Below are positions 9,360 through 18,926 of a DNA stretch of 64,000 bases, piece by piece; within the stretch, counting starts at the first letter, position 1; every line of letters begins with the position of its first letter. The notes below the pieces were generated by a model, which was not told where the DNA came from, searched no databases, and saw nothing but the letters and a program-made list of their open reading frames with translations. The position numbers and the translations under genes are program-made. This DNA comes from Winogradskya consettensis. Lineage in GTDB: Bacteria > Actinomycetota > Actinomycetes > Mycobacteriales > Micromonosporaceae. The stretch is from assembly GCF_018332715.1 (NCBI RefSeq), contig NZ_BOQP01000028.1, forward strand, positions 62,001-126,000, read 5' to 3'.

Positions 9360-10332
9360 GGTCTGCCTCCCCGGTCAGCGCGAGGTAGGCGTCCTCCAGC
9401 GTCGGCGGAGCGACCGTGAAGTCGGACAGCTCGATGCGACGGTCCCTCGCCCATTGGATGACCTGCCAGCTGTCCGCTAACGGATCGCGGGACAGGACAC
9501 GTACGTGATCGCCGTGGATCTTGGGTGGAGCGCTCGTCGCCGGCATCTCGGTTGACGGCGGGGATGGCGGCAGCCGGAAGCTGATGATGGTGGGCAGGCG
9601 GCTCTGCGCTCGAAGTTCGTCCGGCGTTCCGACCGTCAGCAGCTGTCCGGCGCCGAGCACACCGACCCGGTCGGCGAGACGCTGCGCCTCCTCCAGATAG
9701 TGCGTGGTCAGGAGGATCGTCGTGCCCAGGTCACGCAGTCGCGCCACCAGCTCCCACGCGTGATGTCGAGCGGCCGGGTCGAATCCGGTGGTCGGCTCGT
9801 CCAGAAAGAGAAGCTCGGGAGCGCCCGCCAGGCCGAGAGCGAGATCCAGGCGACGCCGCTGGCCGCCGGACAGGCCCTTCACCCGTACCGTCCGTTTGTC
9901 CCCGAGCCCGACCAGGTCGATCAGTTCGTCCGGATCGTGCCGGCGAGGAAACAAGCCGCACTGCAGGCGGACCAGCTCTCGGACGGTGAACTCCTCCTCG
10001 AATCCCGCGGACTGCAGCACCACTCCGATGCGAGCGCGGTAGGCCGACCCACCCGTCGCTGGATCGAATCCGAGCACGTCGACGGAACCGGAGTCCCGGG
10101 CGCGATAGCCCTCGAGAATCTCCACGATGGTTGTCTTGCCGGCGCCGTTCGGGCCCAGCAGGGCGAAGATCTCGCCGTCGCCGACCGAGAAGCTGACCTG
10201 GTCGACGGCGTGCACCTGACCGTACGTCTTGGTCAGGCCCTGGACCACGATGCGGTCCGTGTTGCCGCACGCCGGATCGCCCGGCCGCGCTCGATGCGGC
10301 CGGGCGACGTTGTGCCTTCGGTGGGTATGCAT
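9352..10332 (-). CDS. ABC transporter ATP-binding protein (DrrA/CcmA type)
   Basis: A 326-residue ATPase subunit with Walker A GPNGAGKTT, signature LSGGQRRRLDLALGLAG and Walker B LLFLDEPTTGFDP. The C-terminal ~90 residues form the extra domain typical of DrrA-type exporters. It pairs with the fused permease that overlaps its 3' end. The ATG at 10332 lies four bases after the DoxX stop and lacks a strong ribosome-binding site, so it may be translated by coupling; a slightly internal start is possible. Confidence 0.9.
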   Translation of the reverse strand: MHTHRRHNVARPHRARPGDPACGNTDRIVVQGLTKTYGQVHAVDQVSFSVGDGEIFALLGPNGAGKTTIVEILEGYRARDSGSVDVLGFDPATGGSAYRARIGVVLQSAGFEEEFTVRELVRLQCGLFPRRHDPDELIDLVGLGDKRTVRVKGLSGGQRRRLDLALGLAGAPELLFLDEPTTGFDPAARHHAWELVARLRDLGTTILLTTHYLEEAQRLADRVGVLGAGQLLTVGTPDELRAQSRLPTIISFRLPPSPPSTEMPATSAPPKIHGDHVRVLSRDPLADSWQVIQWARDRRIELSDFTVAPPTLEDAYLALTGEADHA

Positions 10333-10336
10333 GGCT

Positions 10337-10927
10337 TCAGATGAGCCAGCGGTTCTTCTGCACGATGGGCAGGGACGCCCACCACTTGCCCAGCCCCCAG
10401 GTGTGACCGGCGTAGGTCAGCGCCAGGACGATGCCGGCGAGGCCGTAGATGATGTGGTAGTCGACGATCGGGTTGGTCGACATGCTCGGCTCTCCGGCGG
10501 CCGTCGTGGAGTCCAGCGGCCACTCGGCGGCCCACATCAGGGCCATCATGAGGGCGCCGGCTCCGGCGGCGAGGCGCATGCCGATACCGAGGACCAAGGC
10601 CAGGCCGATGGCGAGCAGGCCGAGCATGAACAGCCAGTTGGCCCAGGGGGCGCCGGCGATGTTGTGGAAGAACGTCTGCAGCCAGCCGGGGCCGACCTCG
10701 ACGCCGGACAGAAAACCCTTGGTGGGGGAGCCGCCGTTGATCCAGGCGCGCTCCGAGGTGGTGGCGAAGCCCCACCCGAACAGCTTGTCGAAGAACGCCC
10801 ACAGGAAGACGAAGCCGGTGGAGATGCGCAGCACTGCCAGCGACCTCGCGGCGGTCGTGGTGAGCATTGAGCCGGGAGCCTCGACGCGTTCCAGGTGAGT
10901 GGCTGAGCCCCGGCCGATGGTTGTCAT
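10337..10927 (-). CDS. DoxX-family membrane protein
   Basis: A 196-residue protein with four hydrophobic helices typical of DoxX: RISTGFVFLWAFFDKLFG, then NWLFMLGLLAIGLALVLGI, a third helix after AAGAG, and a last one ending YAGHTWGLG. DoxX/DoxD relatives sit in membranes with oxidoreductases, for example thiosulfate:quinone oxidoreductase or the mycobacterial membrane-associated oxidoreductase complex. The start at 10927 follows AAGGAGGACACC. A box lies 83-97 bp upstream and a second is shared with the divergent USP. It heads the operon with the ABC exporter. Confidence 0.87.
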   Translation of the reverse strand: MTTIGRGSATHLERVEAPGSMLTTTAARSLAVLRISTGFVFLWAFFDKLFGWGFATTSERAWINGGSPTKGFLSGVEVGPGWLQTFFHNIAGAPWANWLFMLGLLAIGLALVLGIGMRLAAGAGALMMALMWAAEWPLDSTTAAGEPSMSTNPIVDYHIIYGLAGIVLALTYAGHTWGLGKWWASLPIVQKNRWLI

Positions 10928-11010
10928 GGTGTCCTCCTTCATCGATGTCTGTACCTCGAGACTGCGCCGGTCATGGATGTGAGTCGTGAGGCCATGTACC
11001 TGACCTGCGC

Positions 11011-11024
11011 GGGACGAAGGTCCT
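11011..11024. promoter_or_regulatory. DosR-like box, DoxX side
   Basis: GGGAC-GAAG-GTCCT, 83-97 bp upstream of the DoxX start, in the divergent region between DoxX and a USP gene. Confidence 0.7.
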
Positions 11025-11072
11025 GGCACGGTCAACGGGGGTGATGGGTTCGAGGTGGCCAGATCGCGTTCC

Positions 11073-11086
11073 GGGACGAATGGCCC
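11073..11086. promoter_or_regulatory. DosR-like box, USP side
   Basis: GGGAC-GAAT-GGCCC, 58-72 bp upstream of the USP start at 11145 and 49 bp from the neighbouring box, so each divergent gene has its own copy. Confidence 0.7.
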
Positions 11087-11144
11087 GGCCTGTGGTGCCT
11101 ACAGGCCGTGATGCGCATCGCTGTTGGGCGCCTAACTTGCGACT

Positions 11145-12077
11145 ATGCACAGCGACGTATCGACACCTAGGAACCGGCCGGTCGTGGTCGGGGTGAACGG
11201 ATCACGCATTGGTCCGGCATTGGTCGATCTCGCGGTGACGGAGGCCGCTTTGTACCGGGCTCCGTTGCTCATCACGCACGTCTGGCCCGGCCGGTACGCC
11301 GGCGCGTACCGCGGCCATGGCGCCGTGCCCTCACGCGCGGATGCAGAACGGCTGCTCGAGCTGTCGGCCGGCCGGGCCCGTCAGCTCGCTGCGAGCGTGC
11401 CGGTCACCACCGAGCTGCTCGACGGCGGAGCCGCCAACCAGCTGGCCGAAACCTCGCGACGCGCCCGCCTGCTCGTCTTAGGTCATCGTGACGAGGTGTA
11501 CGCCCGTCCGACGTGGGGCTCCACCACCGCTTACCTGGCCCACCAGAGCAGGTGCCCGGTGATGGTCTATCGCGGGGTGGTGCCCGTCGACGGCCCTGTC
11601 GTCGTGGCGACCTCGTCCCGGCCGGAGGAGTGTGACGCCACGCTTGGCTATGCCTTCGAGCGTGCCGCTTTGGTGAGCGCGCCGTTGACGGCAATACACA
11701 TCTGGACCAGGCCTGGCGCCGCGGACGGCATCCCGCCGATCGTCCGGCCGGGAGCGTACGCCGAAGAGCGGGCGGTCGCGGACCAGGCATTGGCCGAAGT
11801 GCTGGCCGGTTGGACGGCGCGTTTCCCTGACGTGCCCGTCGAGCGGCTTGTCGTGGGCGACTTCGACATGGCGCTGACCATCGAGCGTGCTCTGCGGCGT
11901 GGTCGCCTCATGGTGGCGGGAATCGGGCAGAGTGGCAGCTTCGCTGAGCTGCTCTGCAGCGCGCGTGAGGCGCGCGCTGTCGTGCGGAAGACCAGCCCGA
12001 CGGTATTGGTTCCGCGCGAGTCTGCACGCCGTGGGAACCCGGTGGTGAGCCTGCAGTACCCCCGCGATCGGGTCTAA
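11145..12077 (+). CDS. Universal stress protein, tandem two-domain, divergent
   Basis: A 310-residue double USP. The first domain starts PVVVGVNGSRIGPALVDLA, but its glycine loop is reduced to GHRDEVYARPTWGSTT. The second half has VAGIGQSGSFAELLCSARE in place of the GxxGxG loop. Both nucleotide-binding loops are therefore poorly conserved, and ATP binding may be lost, as in the non-binding USP class. It opens the plus-strand operon with a nitroreductase-like gene and adhE. A DosR-like box is 58-72 bp upstream. Confidence 0.88.
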   Translation: MHSDVSTPRNRPVVVGVNGSRIGPALVDLAVTEAALYRAPLLITHVWPGRYAGAYRGHGAVPSRADAERLLELSAGRARQLAASVPVTTELLDGGAANQLAETSRRARLLVLGHRDEVYARPTWGSTTAYLAHQSRCPVMVYRGVVPVDGPVVVATSSRPEECDATLGYAFERAALVSAPLTAIHIWTRPGAADGIPPIVRPGAYAEERAVADQALAEVLAGWTARFPDVPVERLVVGDFDMALTIERALRRGRLMVAGIGQSGSFAELLCSAREARAVVRKTSPTVLVPRESARRGNPVVSLQYPRDRV

Positions 12078-12188
12078 CGGCCCTACGGAACTCATCGAGC
12101 GCCACGACAGTCTGGAACCGAGCCCACCGGTCCTGGCGTACGCCCGGTACGGAGGTTCCCGACGCGGCCGGCTCGACGAGGAGGAGCA

Positions 12189-13172
12189 ATGTCCACCACG
12201 ATCACACCGCTGGTCCGGGAGGTCCTCCCCGAGTGTGTCCGCACGGCGACGGGCGCACCTTCCCTGCACAACAGCCAGCCGTGGAAATTCCGGATCGAGG
12301 GCGCCCGCGTCGATGTGTACGCGGACCCGTCGCGGCGTCTGCACGTGCTGGACCCGCAAGGCAGGGAACAGCTGGTCAGCGTCGGTGCGGCCCTGTTCAC
12401 CCTGCGCCTCGCGGTCCGGCGCAGCGGCTACCGCTCCGACTACACGCTGTTCCCCGACACCGACGAGCCTGACCTGGTGGCGAGATTGACCGTCACCCGG
12501 CCCTCGCCGGTTTCCCCGGCTGCGGAGGCGCTCGCCGCTGCAGTCGCCCATCGGCACACGAACCGATGGCCCTTCGCGCAGATACCGGTTCCCCGCGAGG
12601 CGCTGGATCGGCTCCGTGACGCCGCCCGCCGAGAAGGTGCGGTGCTCGCGCTGGCCAACCCCGCCGGCCGCGATGTCGTCCTGCGCCTGGCGCGCGTAGC
12701 AGACGAAAGACTCCGTCAACGGCCCGGCTACTGCGAGGAGCTCGCCCGCTGGACCGGAGACCGCGTACGGAACGACGGTGTGCCGCCGGAGGCGATCGGC
12801 CCCTGGGACGCGCTGGAATCCGTTCCGGTCCGCGACTTCACCGAGGCGTCAGCCCAGCGCCGGAACGGCGAGGCGTTCGAGCCGTATCCGACGATCCTGG
12901 TCCTCGCCACCGAAGGCGACCGGAAAGTCGACTGGGTGCGGGCCGGGCAGGCCCTGCAGCGGACGCTTCTCACCGCCACCTGGCAGGACCTCGCGACGAC
13001 GCCGATCAGCCAGCCCGTCGAGCTGCCGGCGGTCCGCCGCCTGCTCATCGAGCCCGGCTCGGGGCTGGCGGCCCAGATGGTGCTGCGCGTCGGTTACGGG
13101 CGTGCCGTCGAAGGCTCGCCGCGGCGACCTTTGTCCGAGGTGCTCCTGAAGTCCGATCACCGCCGGTCCTGA
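12189..13172 (+). CDS. Acg-type nitroreductase-family protein (copy 1)
   Basis: A 327-residue member of the double nitroreductase fold group that includes mycobacterial Acg (Rv2032) and Rv3131. Motifs shared with the other copies here are APSLHNSQPW near residue 24, the RHTNRWPF segment, PWDALESVPVRDF, and the C-terminal GQALQRTLLTAT/ISQPVE region. Acg binds FMN tightly but lacks normal nitroreductase activity and may sequester flavin. The start follows AGGAGGAGCA. It lies between the USP and adhE on the same strand and is likely co-transcribed with them. Confidence 0.88.
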   Translation: MSTTITPLVREVLPECVRTATGAPSLHNSQPWKFRIEGARVDVYADPSRRLHVLDPQGREQLVSVGAALFTLRLAVRRSGYRSDYTLFPDTDEPDLVARLTVTRPSPVSPAAEALAAAVAHRHTNRWPFAQIPVPREALDRLRDAARREGAVLALANPAGRDVVLRLARVADERLRQRPGYCEELARWTGDRVRNDGVPPEAIGPWDALESVPVRDFTEASAQRRNGEAFEPYPTILVLATEGDRKVDWVRAGQALQRTLLTATWQDLATTPISQPVELPAVRRLLIEPGSGLAAQMVLRVGYGRAVEGSPRRPLSEVLLKSDHRRS

Positions 13173-13258
13173 GCTCTGCGTGCGCAACGACCGGGAGTCG
13201 CTGACCCCGGGCAGGTTCTTCGGTGCCGCTTGACCGCGGCGCCTCGAGAGGAGACGCA

Positions 13259-15844
13259 ATGACTGCCGGGGAGATGGTGGACGTCCTCGTGTCCGATGGC
13301 CTGCGCGCGCTCGACGAGTACGCGGCCTTCGATCAGGAACAGATCGACCACATCGTCAAGAAGGCGTCCGTGGCAGCCCTCGACCAGCACGCCACGCTCG
13401 CCCGGCTCGCCGTCGAGGAGACCGGCCGCGGTGTGTTCGAGGACAAGGCCGTCAAGAATTTGTTCGCCTGCGAGCACGTCACCCACAGCATGGCGAAGCT
13501 GCGCACCGTCGGGGTCATCGCCGAGGACGACATCAACGGCATCGTCGAGATCGCCGACCCCGTCGGGGTGATCGCCGGGATCACACCGGTCACCAACCCG
13601 ACCTCCACGACGATCTTCAAGGCGCTGATGGCGCTGAAAACCCGCAATCCCATCGTCTTCGCATTCCATCCGTCGGCGCAGCAGTGCAGCGCCGAGGCTG
13701 CTCGCGTCGTGCGCGACGCCGCCGTCGCCGCCGGCGCCCCACGACACTGTGTCCAGTGGATCGAGCAGCCCTCGGTGGAGAACACCACCGCGCTCATGCA
13801 CCACCCCGGCATCGCGACGATCCTCGCCACCGGCGGGAACACCATGGTCCGGGCGGCCTACTCCACCGGGAAACCCGCGCTCGGCGTCGGCGCCGGCAAC
13901 GTGCCCGCGTACGTCGAAGCGAGCGCGAACCTGACCCGCGCCGTCCACGACATCGTGCTGTCCAAGTCGTTCGACAACGGCATGATCTGCGCCTTCGAGC
14001 AGGCCGTCATCCTCGACGACGCCATCTACGAGCAAGCCCTCGCCGAGTTCGGCAGACTGCACGCGCACGTCGCTACCCCCGTCGAGAAGAGGCAGCTGGA
14101 AAAGTTCATTTTCGGTGTGGCAGCCGACGGCGCAGGCTGCGACGGCGACCGGCTCAACCCGGATGTCGTCGGCCGTACCGCCGCCTGGATCGGCGAGCAG
14201 GCCGGCTTCAGCGTGCCACCGCAGACCTCGGTGATCCTCGTCGAGGTCGCCGAGGTCGGCCCGCGGGAGCCGTTGACCCGCGAGAAGCTCGCCCCGGTGC
14301 TCGCCGTACTCCGCGCTCCGTCGCGGGACGAGGGCCTGCGCTACGCCGCCGAGATGGTGGAGTTCCACGGTCTCGGCCACAGCGCCGTCATCCACACCGA
14401 GGACGACGAGCTGGTCAAGGAGTTCGGCCGCCGAATGAAGGCAGTCCGGATCATCTGGAACTCACCGGCCTCGCAGGGCGGCATCGGCGACATGTACAAC
14501 GCCTTCCTGCCCTCACTCACGCTCGGATGCGGCAGCTACGGCGGCAACTCCGTGTCGAACAACGTCTCGGCGGTCAACCTGATCAACATCAAGCGGATCG
14601 GCCGCCGCACCAACAACCTGCAGTGGTTCAAGGTTCCCTCGAAAATCTACTTCGAGCCGCACGCCATCCGGTACCTCACCGACATGCCCGACGTGCAGCG
14701 CGTCACCGTGGTCACCGACGAAACGATGACCCGGCTCGGCTTCGTCGACCGGATCAACCGGGTCCTGCAGAGCCGGCCGAACCAGGTGGCGCTGCAGATC
14801 ATCGACGACGTCGAGCCTGAGCCACGGATCACTACCGTGGACCGCGGGGCCGCACTGATGCGCTCTTTCCGGCCCGACACGATCATCGCGCTCGGCGGCG
14901 GCTCCGCCATGGACGCGGCCAAGGTGATGTGGCTGAAGTACGAGCATCCCGAGGTCGACTTCGACGACATGCGGGAGAAGTTCTTCGACATCCGCAAGCG
15001 GGCCTTCGCCTTCCCCGCCCTTGGCGCCTTGGCCCAGCTGGTGTGCATCCCGACCACGTCCGGCACCGGGGCGGAGGTGACCCCGTTCGCCGTCATCACC
15101 GACCATGTCACCGGTAAGAAGTACCCGTTGGCCGACTACGCGTTGACACCCACGGTCGCCATCGTCGATCCGCAGCTAACGGCCAGCCTGCCCCGGGCGA
15201 TCGCGGCGGACAGCGGTTTCGACGCCCTGACGCACGCGATCGAAGCCTACGTCTCGGTCTACGCCAACGACTTCACCGACGGGTTGGCTCTGCACGCCAT
15301 CCGCCTCATCTTCGCCAACCTCGAGCAGTCCGTGGTGGCCGGCGATGCGAAGGCGCGCGAGCACATGCATAACGCCGGAACCGTCGCGGGTATGGCCTTC
15401 GGCAGCGCCTTCCTGGGCATCGTCCATGCCATGTCGCACACCCTCGGGGCGACGTTCCACATAGCGCATGGACGCACCAACGCGGTGCTGTTGCCGCATG
15501 TGATCCGCTACAACGGCACGATTCCCTCGAAGCTCTCGGGGTGGCCGAAGTATGAGAGCTACCGTGCGCCCGAGCGGTTCGCCGACATCGCCCGGATGCT
15601 CGGCCTGCCCGCCGCGACACCGGCCGACGGAGTCGCGTCGCTCGCGGCTGCCGTCGAGGCCCTACGAGACGCGGTCGGCATCGAATCGTCCTTTGCCAAG
15701 CTGGACGTGGATGAAAGCGAGTTCCTGGCCGCTCTGCCCCGGCAGGCCCTCAACGCCTACGAGGATCAGTGCGCACCGGCCAACCCACGGATGCCGATGC
15801 TGGAGGACATGCAGCATCTGATGAAGGCCGCCTACTACGGCTGA
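13259..15844 (+). CDS. adhE: Bifunctional acetaldehyde-CoA/alcohol dehydrogenase
   Basis: An 861-residue AdhE. The N-terminal half is a CoA-acylating aldehyde dehydrogenase with catalytic Cys244 in NGMICAFEQAV. The C-terminal half is an iron-dependent alcohol dehydrogenase with GGGSAMDAAK, GTGAEVTPF and the metal-binding HAMSHTLGATFHIAHGRTN. It reduces acetyl-CoA to ethanol, reoxidising two NADH, and normally works with pyruvate formate-lyase, which is also encoded in this window. The start at 13259 follows AGAGGAGACGCA. AdhE is typical of fermenting bacteria and unusual in a supposedly strict aerobe. No clear box lies directly upstream, so expression is likely from the USP promoter. Confidence 0.96.
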   Translation: MTAGEMVDVLVSDGLRALDEYAAFDQEQIDHIVKKASVAALDQHATLARLAVEETGRGVFEDKAVKNLFACEHVTHSMAKLRTVGVIAEDDINGIVEIADPVGVIAGITPVTNPTSTTIFKALMALKTRNPIVFAFHPSAQQCSAEAARVVRDAAVAAGAPRHCVQWIEQPSVENTTALMHHPGIATILATGGNTMVRAAYSTGKPALGVGAGNVPAYVEASANLTRAVHDIVLSKSFDNGMICAFEQAVILDDAIYEQALAEFGRLHAHVATPVEKRQLEKFIFGVAADGAGCDGDRLNPDVVGRTAAWIGEQAGFSVPPQTSVILVEVAEVGPREPLTREKLAPVLAVLRAPSRDEGLRYAAEMVEFHGLGHSAVIHTEDDELVKEFGRRMKAVRIIWNSPASQGGIGDMYNAFLPSLTLGCGSYGGNSVSNNVSAVNLINIKRIGRRTNNLQWFKVPSKIYFEPHAIRYLTDMPDVQRVTVVTDETMTRLGFVDRINRVLQSRPNQVALQIIDDVEPEPRITTVDRGAALMRSFRPDTIIALGGGSAMDAAKVMWLKYEHPEVDFDDMREKFFDIRKRAFAFPALGALAQLVCIPTTSGTGAEVTPFAVITDHVTGKKYPLADYALTPTVAIVDPQLTASLPRAIAADSGFDALTHAIEAYVSVYANDFTDGLALHAIRLIFANLEQSVVAGDAKAREHMHNAGTVAGMAFGSAFLGIVHAMSHTLGATFHIAHGRTNAVLLPHVIRYNGTIPSKLSGWPKYESYRAPERFADIARMLGLPAATPADGVASLAAAVEALRDAVGIESSFAKLDVDESEFLAALPRQALNAYEDQCAPANPRMPMLEDMQHLMKAAYYG

Positions 15845-15918
15845 CCGACGTCGTCGCCTCGTGGAATCTGCCACGCGCTCTGGAAGAGGCCGACCATAGT
15901 TCTCGGGAGGTGAGGACG

Positions 15919-16215
15919 ATGTTGTTCCTGCTGGTGGCGACCCTGGTTCTCGGGGCAATGTGCGTCCTTCCGTTCATGTACGGCTGGCAAGACGTGGCCG
16001 CAACGAAACGCCGAGGAATGACCGAGGACAAGAAAGAATCGGAGAGCAAGCAGCCGTGGCAACCGGAGAGCCTGGAAGGCGTCCTGGTCGCCCAGCTGAT
16101 GGGCGCCGAGATCACCCTCGGTCAGTACTCGCATGAAATGGCGAAGATTGCCGCTCGAGACGACGAACGCCATCCCCTCTCGATCCCACCGGAGCAAGGT
16201 GCCGCCGGGGTGTAG
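15919..16215 (+). CDS. Small single-pass membrane protein
   Basis: A 98-residue protein with one N-terminal membrane helix (LFLLVATLVLGAMCVLPFMYG) and a charged cytoplasmic tail rich in Glu, Lys and Gln. The ATG at 15919 follows GGGAGGTGAGG, which excludes a longer reading overlapping adhE. It comes 74 bp after adhE on the same strand and is probably the last gene of that operon. The family was not recognised. Confidence 0.7.
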   Translation: MLFLLVATLVLGAMCVLPFMYGWQDVAATKRRGMTEDKKESESKQPWQPESLEGVLVAQLMGAEITLGQYSHEMAKIAARDDERHPLSIPPEQGAAGV

Positions 16216-16258
16216 GAGCTGAGGGCCGGCTTCGGTGTGCCGATGAAACGACCGCGTG

Positions 16259-17233
16259 TCAGTCTGCGATTTGCTGGAGAACCTCGGTGACCGGGCGTCG
16301 GGGCGTGGTCGGCGCCGACGGCCCGTACCCCAAGCGGACAACCATCTGCGCGAATCGGCCGGAGCGTCGGTCGGCCAGCACCTCACGGATCGAAGGGATC
16401 TCCACCGGCTGACTGATCGGGGTGGTGGACAGGTGCCGCCTGGTCGCGCTGAGCAGTACCCGCTGCAGCGCCTGCCCGGCACAGACCCAACTGGCCGGCT
16501 CGTCGCCACTGGTGGTCAGCACTGCAATGGTGGGGTGTCTCTCGAACCGTTCACCCCGCCGCTGGAGCTGCGGGTGGACGATGCCGAAGTCTCGCATCGG
16601 CAGCCGTTCCATAGCGTCCCACGGGCCGAACGCGGCGGCCGGCACACCGTCCCGGCGTCGCGCCATGGGGCGGGTCCACCGGCCCATTTCTGCGCGGTAG
16701 CCGTCGGAGCTGCGCAATCGACGCTCGGCCTCTCGGCCCAGGCCCGCGATGATGGTGCGGCTCGCGGGGCCGGCGATGGTGAGCTCGGCGCCTTCGTGGT
16801 CGGCCGCCGCTCGCAACTCCTCGATCACGTCGGCCGGAACGACTTTCGCCTGGAACGGCTGCCGGTTGGTATGCCGGTGGGCGATGGCATCGGCGAGGCC
16901 CGACAATGCCGCGGACGGCTTGGCGAAAGGACCCGGCCGGACGACGGCCACCAGGTCAGGGCGATCGATGTCCGGCAGGATCGCCAGCTCCGGGACCCGG
17001 CCGACACTGCGGAGCGCCAGCCTGAGCGTGAATATCGCGGCACCTACGCTGATCAGGAGTTCCCGGCCGTCCGGGTCGAGCACCTCGAGCTGCCGGTCGC
17101 GGTCCACGTACACCTCGACCGTCTCGCCTACCAGCCGGAACCGCCACGGTTGGCTGTTGTGCAGCGACGGCGCCAAGGTCGCCGTTCGAACGCACTCGAC
17201 GAGTTCCGGTGTGGTGAGAACGGATCCGTACAT
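16259..17233 (-). CDS. Acg-type nitroreductase-family protein (copy 2)
   Basis: A 324-residue paralogue with APSLHNSQPWRF near residue 22, RHTNRQPF, PWDAMERLPMRDF and GQALQRVLLSATR/ISQPVE. It is most similar in motif spelling to copy 1, suggesting a fairly recent duplication. The ATG at 17233 was preferred over an upstream GTG because AGAGGAAGCG precedes it. It follows the flavodoxin gene on the same strand, about 110 bp downstream, and is probably the last member of a five-gene minus-strand unit. Confidence 0.87.
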   Translation of the reverse strand: MYGSVLTTPELVECVRTATLAPSLHNSQPWRFRLVGETVEVYVDRDRQLEVLDPDGRELLISVGAAIFTLRLALRSVGRVPELAILPDIDRPDLVAVVRPGPFAKPSAALSGLADAIAHRHTNRQPFQAKVVPADVIEELRAAADHEGAELTIAGPASRTIIAGLGREAERRLRSSDGYRAEMGRWTRPMARRRDGVPAAAFGPWDAMERLPMRDFGIVHPQLQRRGERFERHPTIAVLTTSGDEPASWVCAGQALQRVLLSATRRHLSTTPISQPVEIPSIREVLADRRSGRFAQMVVRLGYGPSAPTTPRRPVTEVLQQIAD

Positions 17234-17344
17234 CGCTTCCTCTGCCTTCACGGTAGGACGACTCCGGGTTACCGAGCAGAGCCGTTGGACTCGGATGCGG
17301 GTTGGTGTCGATCAGCAGTCGGTGGTCTGTCGAGTCGACGTCGC

Positions 17345-17860
17345 TCAGACCCGGTGGCCTTCGGGCAGCAGTGCCGCGGCCAGGTCGGCGGCCCAACGGC
17401 GGGCGCGGTCGAGCTCGCCATCGGCCAGCGGCCCCTGGGTGCCGTTCACCAGGAAGCTTTCGGCCGGTTGCAGGATCCGACAGCCGAGCCTCCGCAACTG
17501 GCGCTGCGCACTTCGTGCCGCGGAGCCCGGAATGAACGACTTGTTGATCTTCGTGTCGAATGCCGCGGCAGCCGTTCCGGTGAGCATCGGTGACACGTCG
17601 AGATACTCACGCAAGCCCGGAGCGACGGCTTCCTCCCGGACCTGACCCTGCCGAGCGGCATCCTCACGGGTAGCCGGGCGACTGAGCCCGAATGCGTGCG
17701 TAGGACCACCAACCACCAGCAGATCCGCGTTCATGGCGGAAGGCATCTCGCAGGCGTGGGCGAGGGTGACGTCGGTGAGTTCCTGGAGCCTTTCAGCAAT
17801 TACTCGCGCGACCTGCTCGGTGTTGCCGAACATCGACTCATAGACGACCAGCGCTTTCAT
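17345..17860 (-). CDS. Flavodoxin-family protein
   Basis: A 171-residue flavodoxin-like protein. The FMN phosphate loop is at the N-terminus (VVYESMFGNTEQVA) and the second flavin-contact loop is VVGGPTHAFGLS. It could carry electrons at low potential or act as an FMN-dependent reductase. The start follows AGGAGGTCACC. It lies between two Acg-type genes, which fits a flavin-centred redox role for the cluster. A weak box-like palindrome (17937-17950) is 77-90 bp upstream. Confidence 0.87.
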   Translation of the reverse strand: MKALVVYESMFGNTEQVARVIAERLQELTDVTLAHACEMPSAMNADLLVVGGPTHAFGLSRPATREDAARQGQVREEAVAPGLREYLDVSPMLTGTAAAAFDTKINKSFIPGSAARSAQRQLRRLGCRILQPAESFLVNGTQGPLADGELDRARRWAADLAAALLPEGHRV

Positions 17861-17936
17861 GGTGACCTCCTGTCACGGGCATCGGACCCGGCGAACCGTC
17901 TCCCTTCACCGTCTCGCTGCGACAGTGCGCTCATCA

Positions 17937-17950
17937 GGGGCGCCCGGCCC
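17937..17950. promoter_or_regulatory. Weak DosR-like box, flavodoxin
   Basis: GGGGC-GCCC-GGCCC, 77-90 bp upstream of the flavodoxin start. The right half-site is perfect and the left imperfect; in such GC-rich sequence chance is possible. Confidence 0.3.
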
Positions 17951-17954
17951 CAAC

Positions 17955-18926
17955 TCAGTGGCCCTTGGGCCCTTCCTGGACGACATCGGAGACGTCCCGC
18001 CGAGGGGAGGCCTTGCCGGGGGCGCCGTAACCGATGCGCAGGGCAAGCTGCGGGTAGCCGCTCCGGCCGAGCGACCGTCGCAGTTGATCACGTGCGGCCG
18101 GGACCTCGATCGGCTGGGAGATCATCGAGGTGGCCAAGCCGGCATCGGTCGCGGTGAGAAGCACCCTCTGAAGGGCCTGACCGGCGGTGAGCTGGTCGAC
18201 CGGCCAGTCGCCGGGCACGCCGAGAACGCCGACCAGCGGCTCGGGCTCGTAGTCACGGCCGGGCGCGCGGTGCCGGTCGCCGAACACTCGTTGCGGCAGG
18301 AGATCCTGTGGCTCCGGCAGCGGCGCTCCGGCGCCGACCGGGATGCCGTCCGGTGCGTCGTCGGCGTGGACCCAGCTGACCAGTTCGGCCTGGTAGCGGT
18401 TGTCGCGGCGCAGCACCCGGTCGGCGCTGCCGGCGATCTCGGCGAAGCCGGCCAGGGCCGTCATGCCGACCAGCAGGTCGAGCCAGGCCGATTCACTGCG
18501 CGCCGCCTCGATGAGGCGCATCCGGGAGTCGGCCGGTACCGCGTCGGGCCAGAACGGTGCCCGGTTGCTGTGCCGGCGGGGGATGGCGGCGTACAGATCT
18601 TGCTCGGCGTAGGTCGGTGGGCGCTCGGGACCAGGAACGAGCCGGGCCATCAGGTTCGGCTCGGCGGTGGACGGGCGCAGGTGCACCTCGGCCGGCCGGC
18701 TTCTGACGGCGAGCGCCAGACGGGCGTTGTAGGTGGCGGCGCCGCAGGCGAGACGGATCGCCCAGCCTGATCGGTCGGCGACGGCGAGCTGGCGGGAGTG
18801 ATCGGCGAGGATCTCGACGGCACCGTCGCGCAGCCGGAAAACCCACGGCTGGCTGTTGTGTATCGACGGAGCCTGGATGCCCGCCTTCGCCGCCGCGGAC
18901 AGATCCGCGTCGTTGTAGCCGTTCAC
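17955..18926 (-). CDS. Acg-type nitroreductase-family protein (copy 3)
   Basis: A 323-residue paralogue with APSIHNSQPWVF near residue 19, RRHSNRAPF and GQALQRVLLTATD/ISQPIE. It starts with GTG at 18926, overlapping the stop of the preceding USP gene by four bases (GTGA), so translation is coupled. Unlike copies 1 and 2 the middle segment carries GAGAPLPEPQDLLP rather than a PWDAxE motif, so the substrate-side lid probably differs. Confidence 0.87.
   Translation of the reverse strand: MNGYNDADLSAAAKAGIQAPSIHNSQPWVFRLRDGAVEILADHSRQLAVADRSGWAIRLACGAATYNARLALAVRSRPAEVHLRPSTAEPNLMARLVPGPERPPTYAEQDLYAAIPRRHSNRAPFWPDAVPADSRMRLIEAARSESAWLDLLVGMTALAGFAEIAGSADRVLRRDNRYQAELVSWVHADDAPDGIPVGAGAPLPEPQDLLPQRVFGDRHRAPGRDYEPEPLVGVLGVPGDWPVDQLTAGQALQRVLLTATDAGLATSMISQPIEVPAARDQLRRSLGRSGYPQLALRIGYGAPGKASPRRDVSDVVQEGPKGH

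Noticed and set aside
11478-12719. Minus-strand 413-codon frame opposite a USP and nitroreductase
   Set aside because: Antisense shadow; composition is arginine/glycine-rich and both sense genes are well supported.
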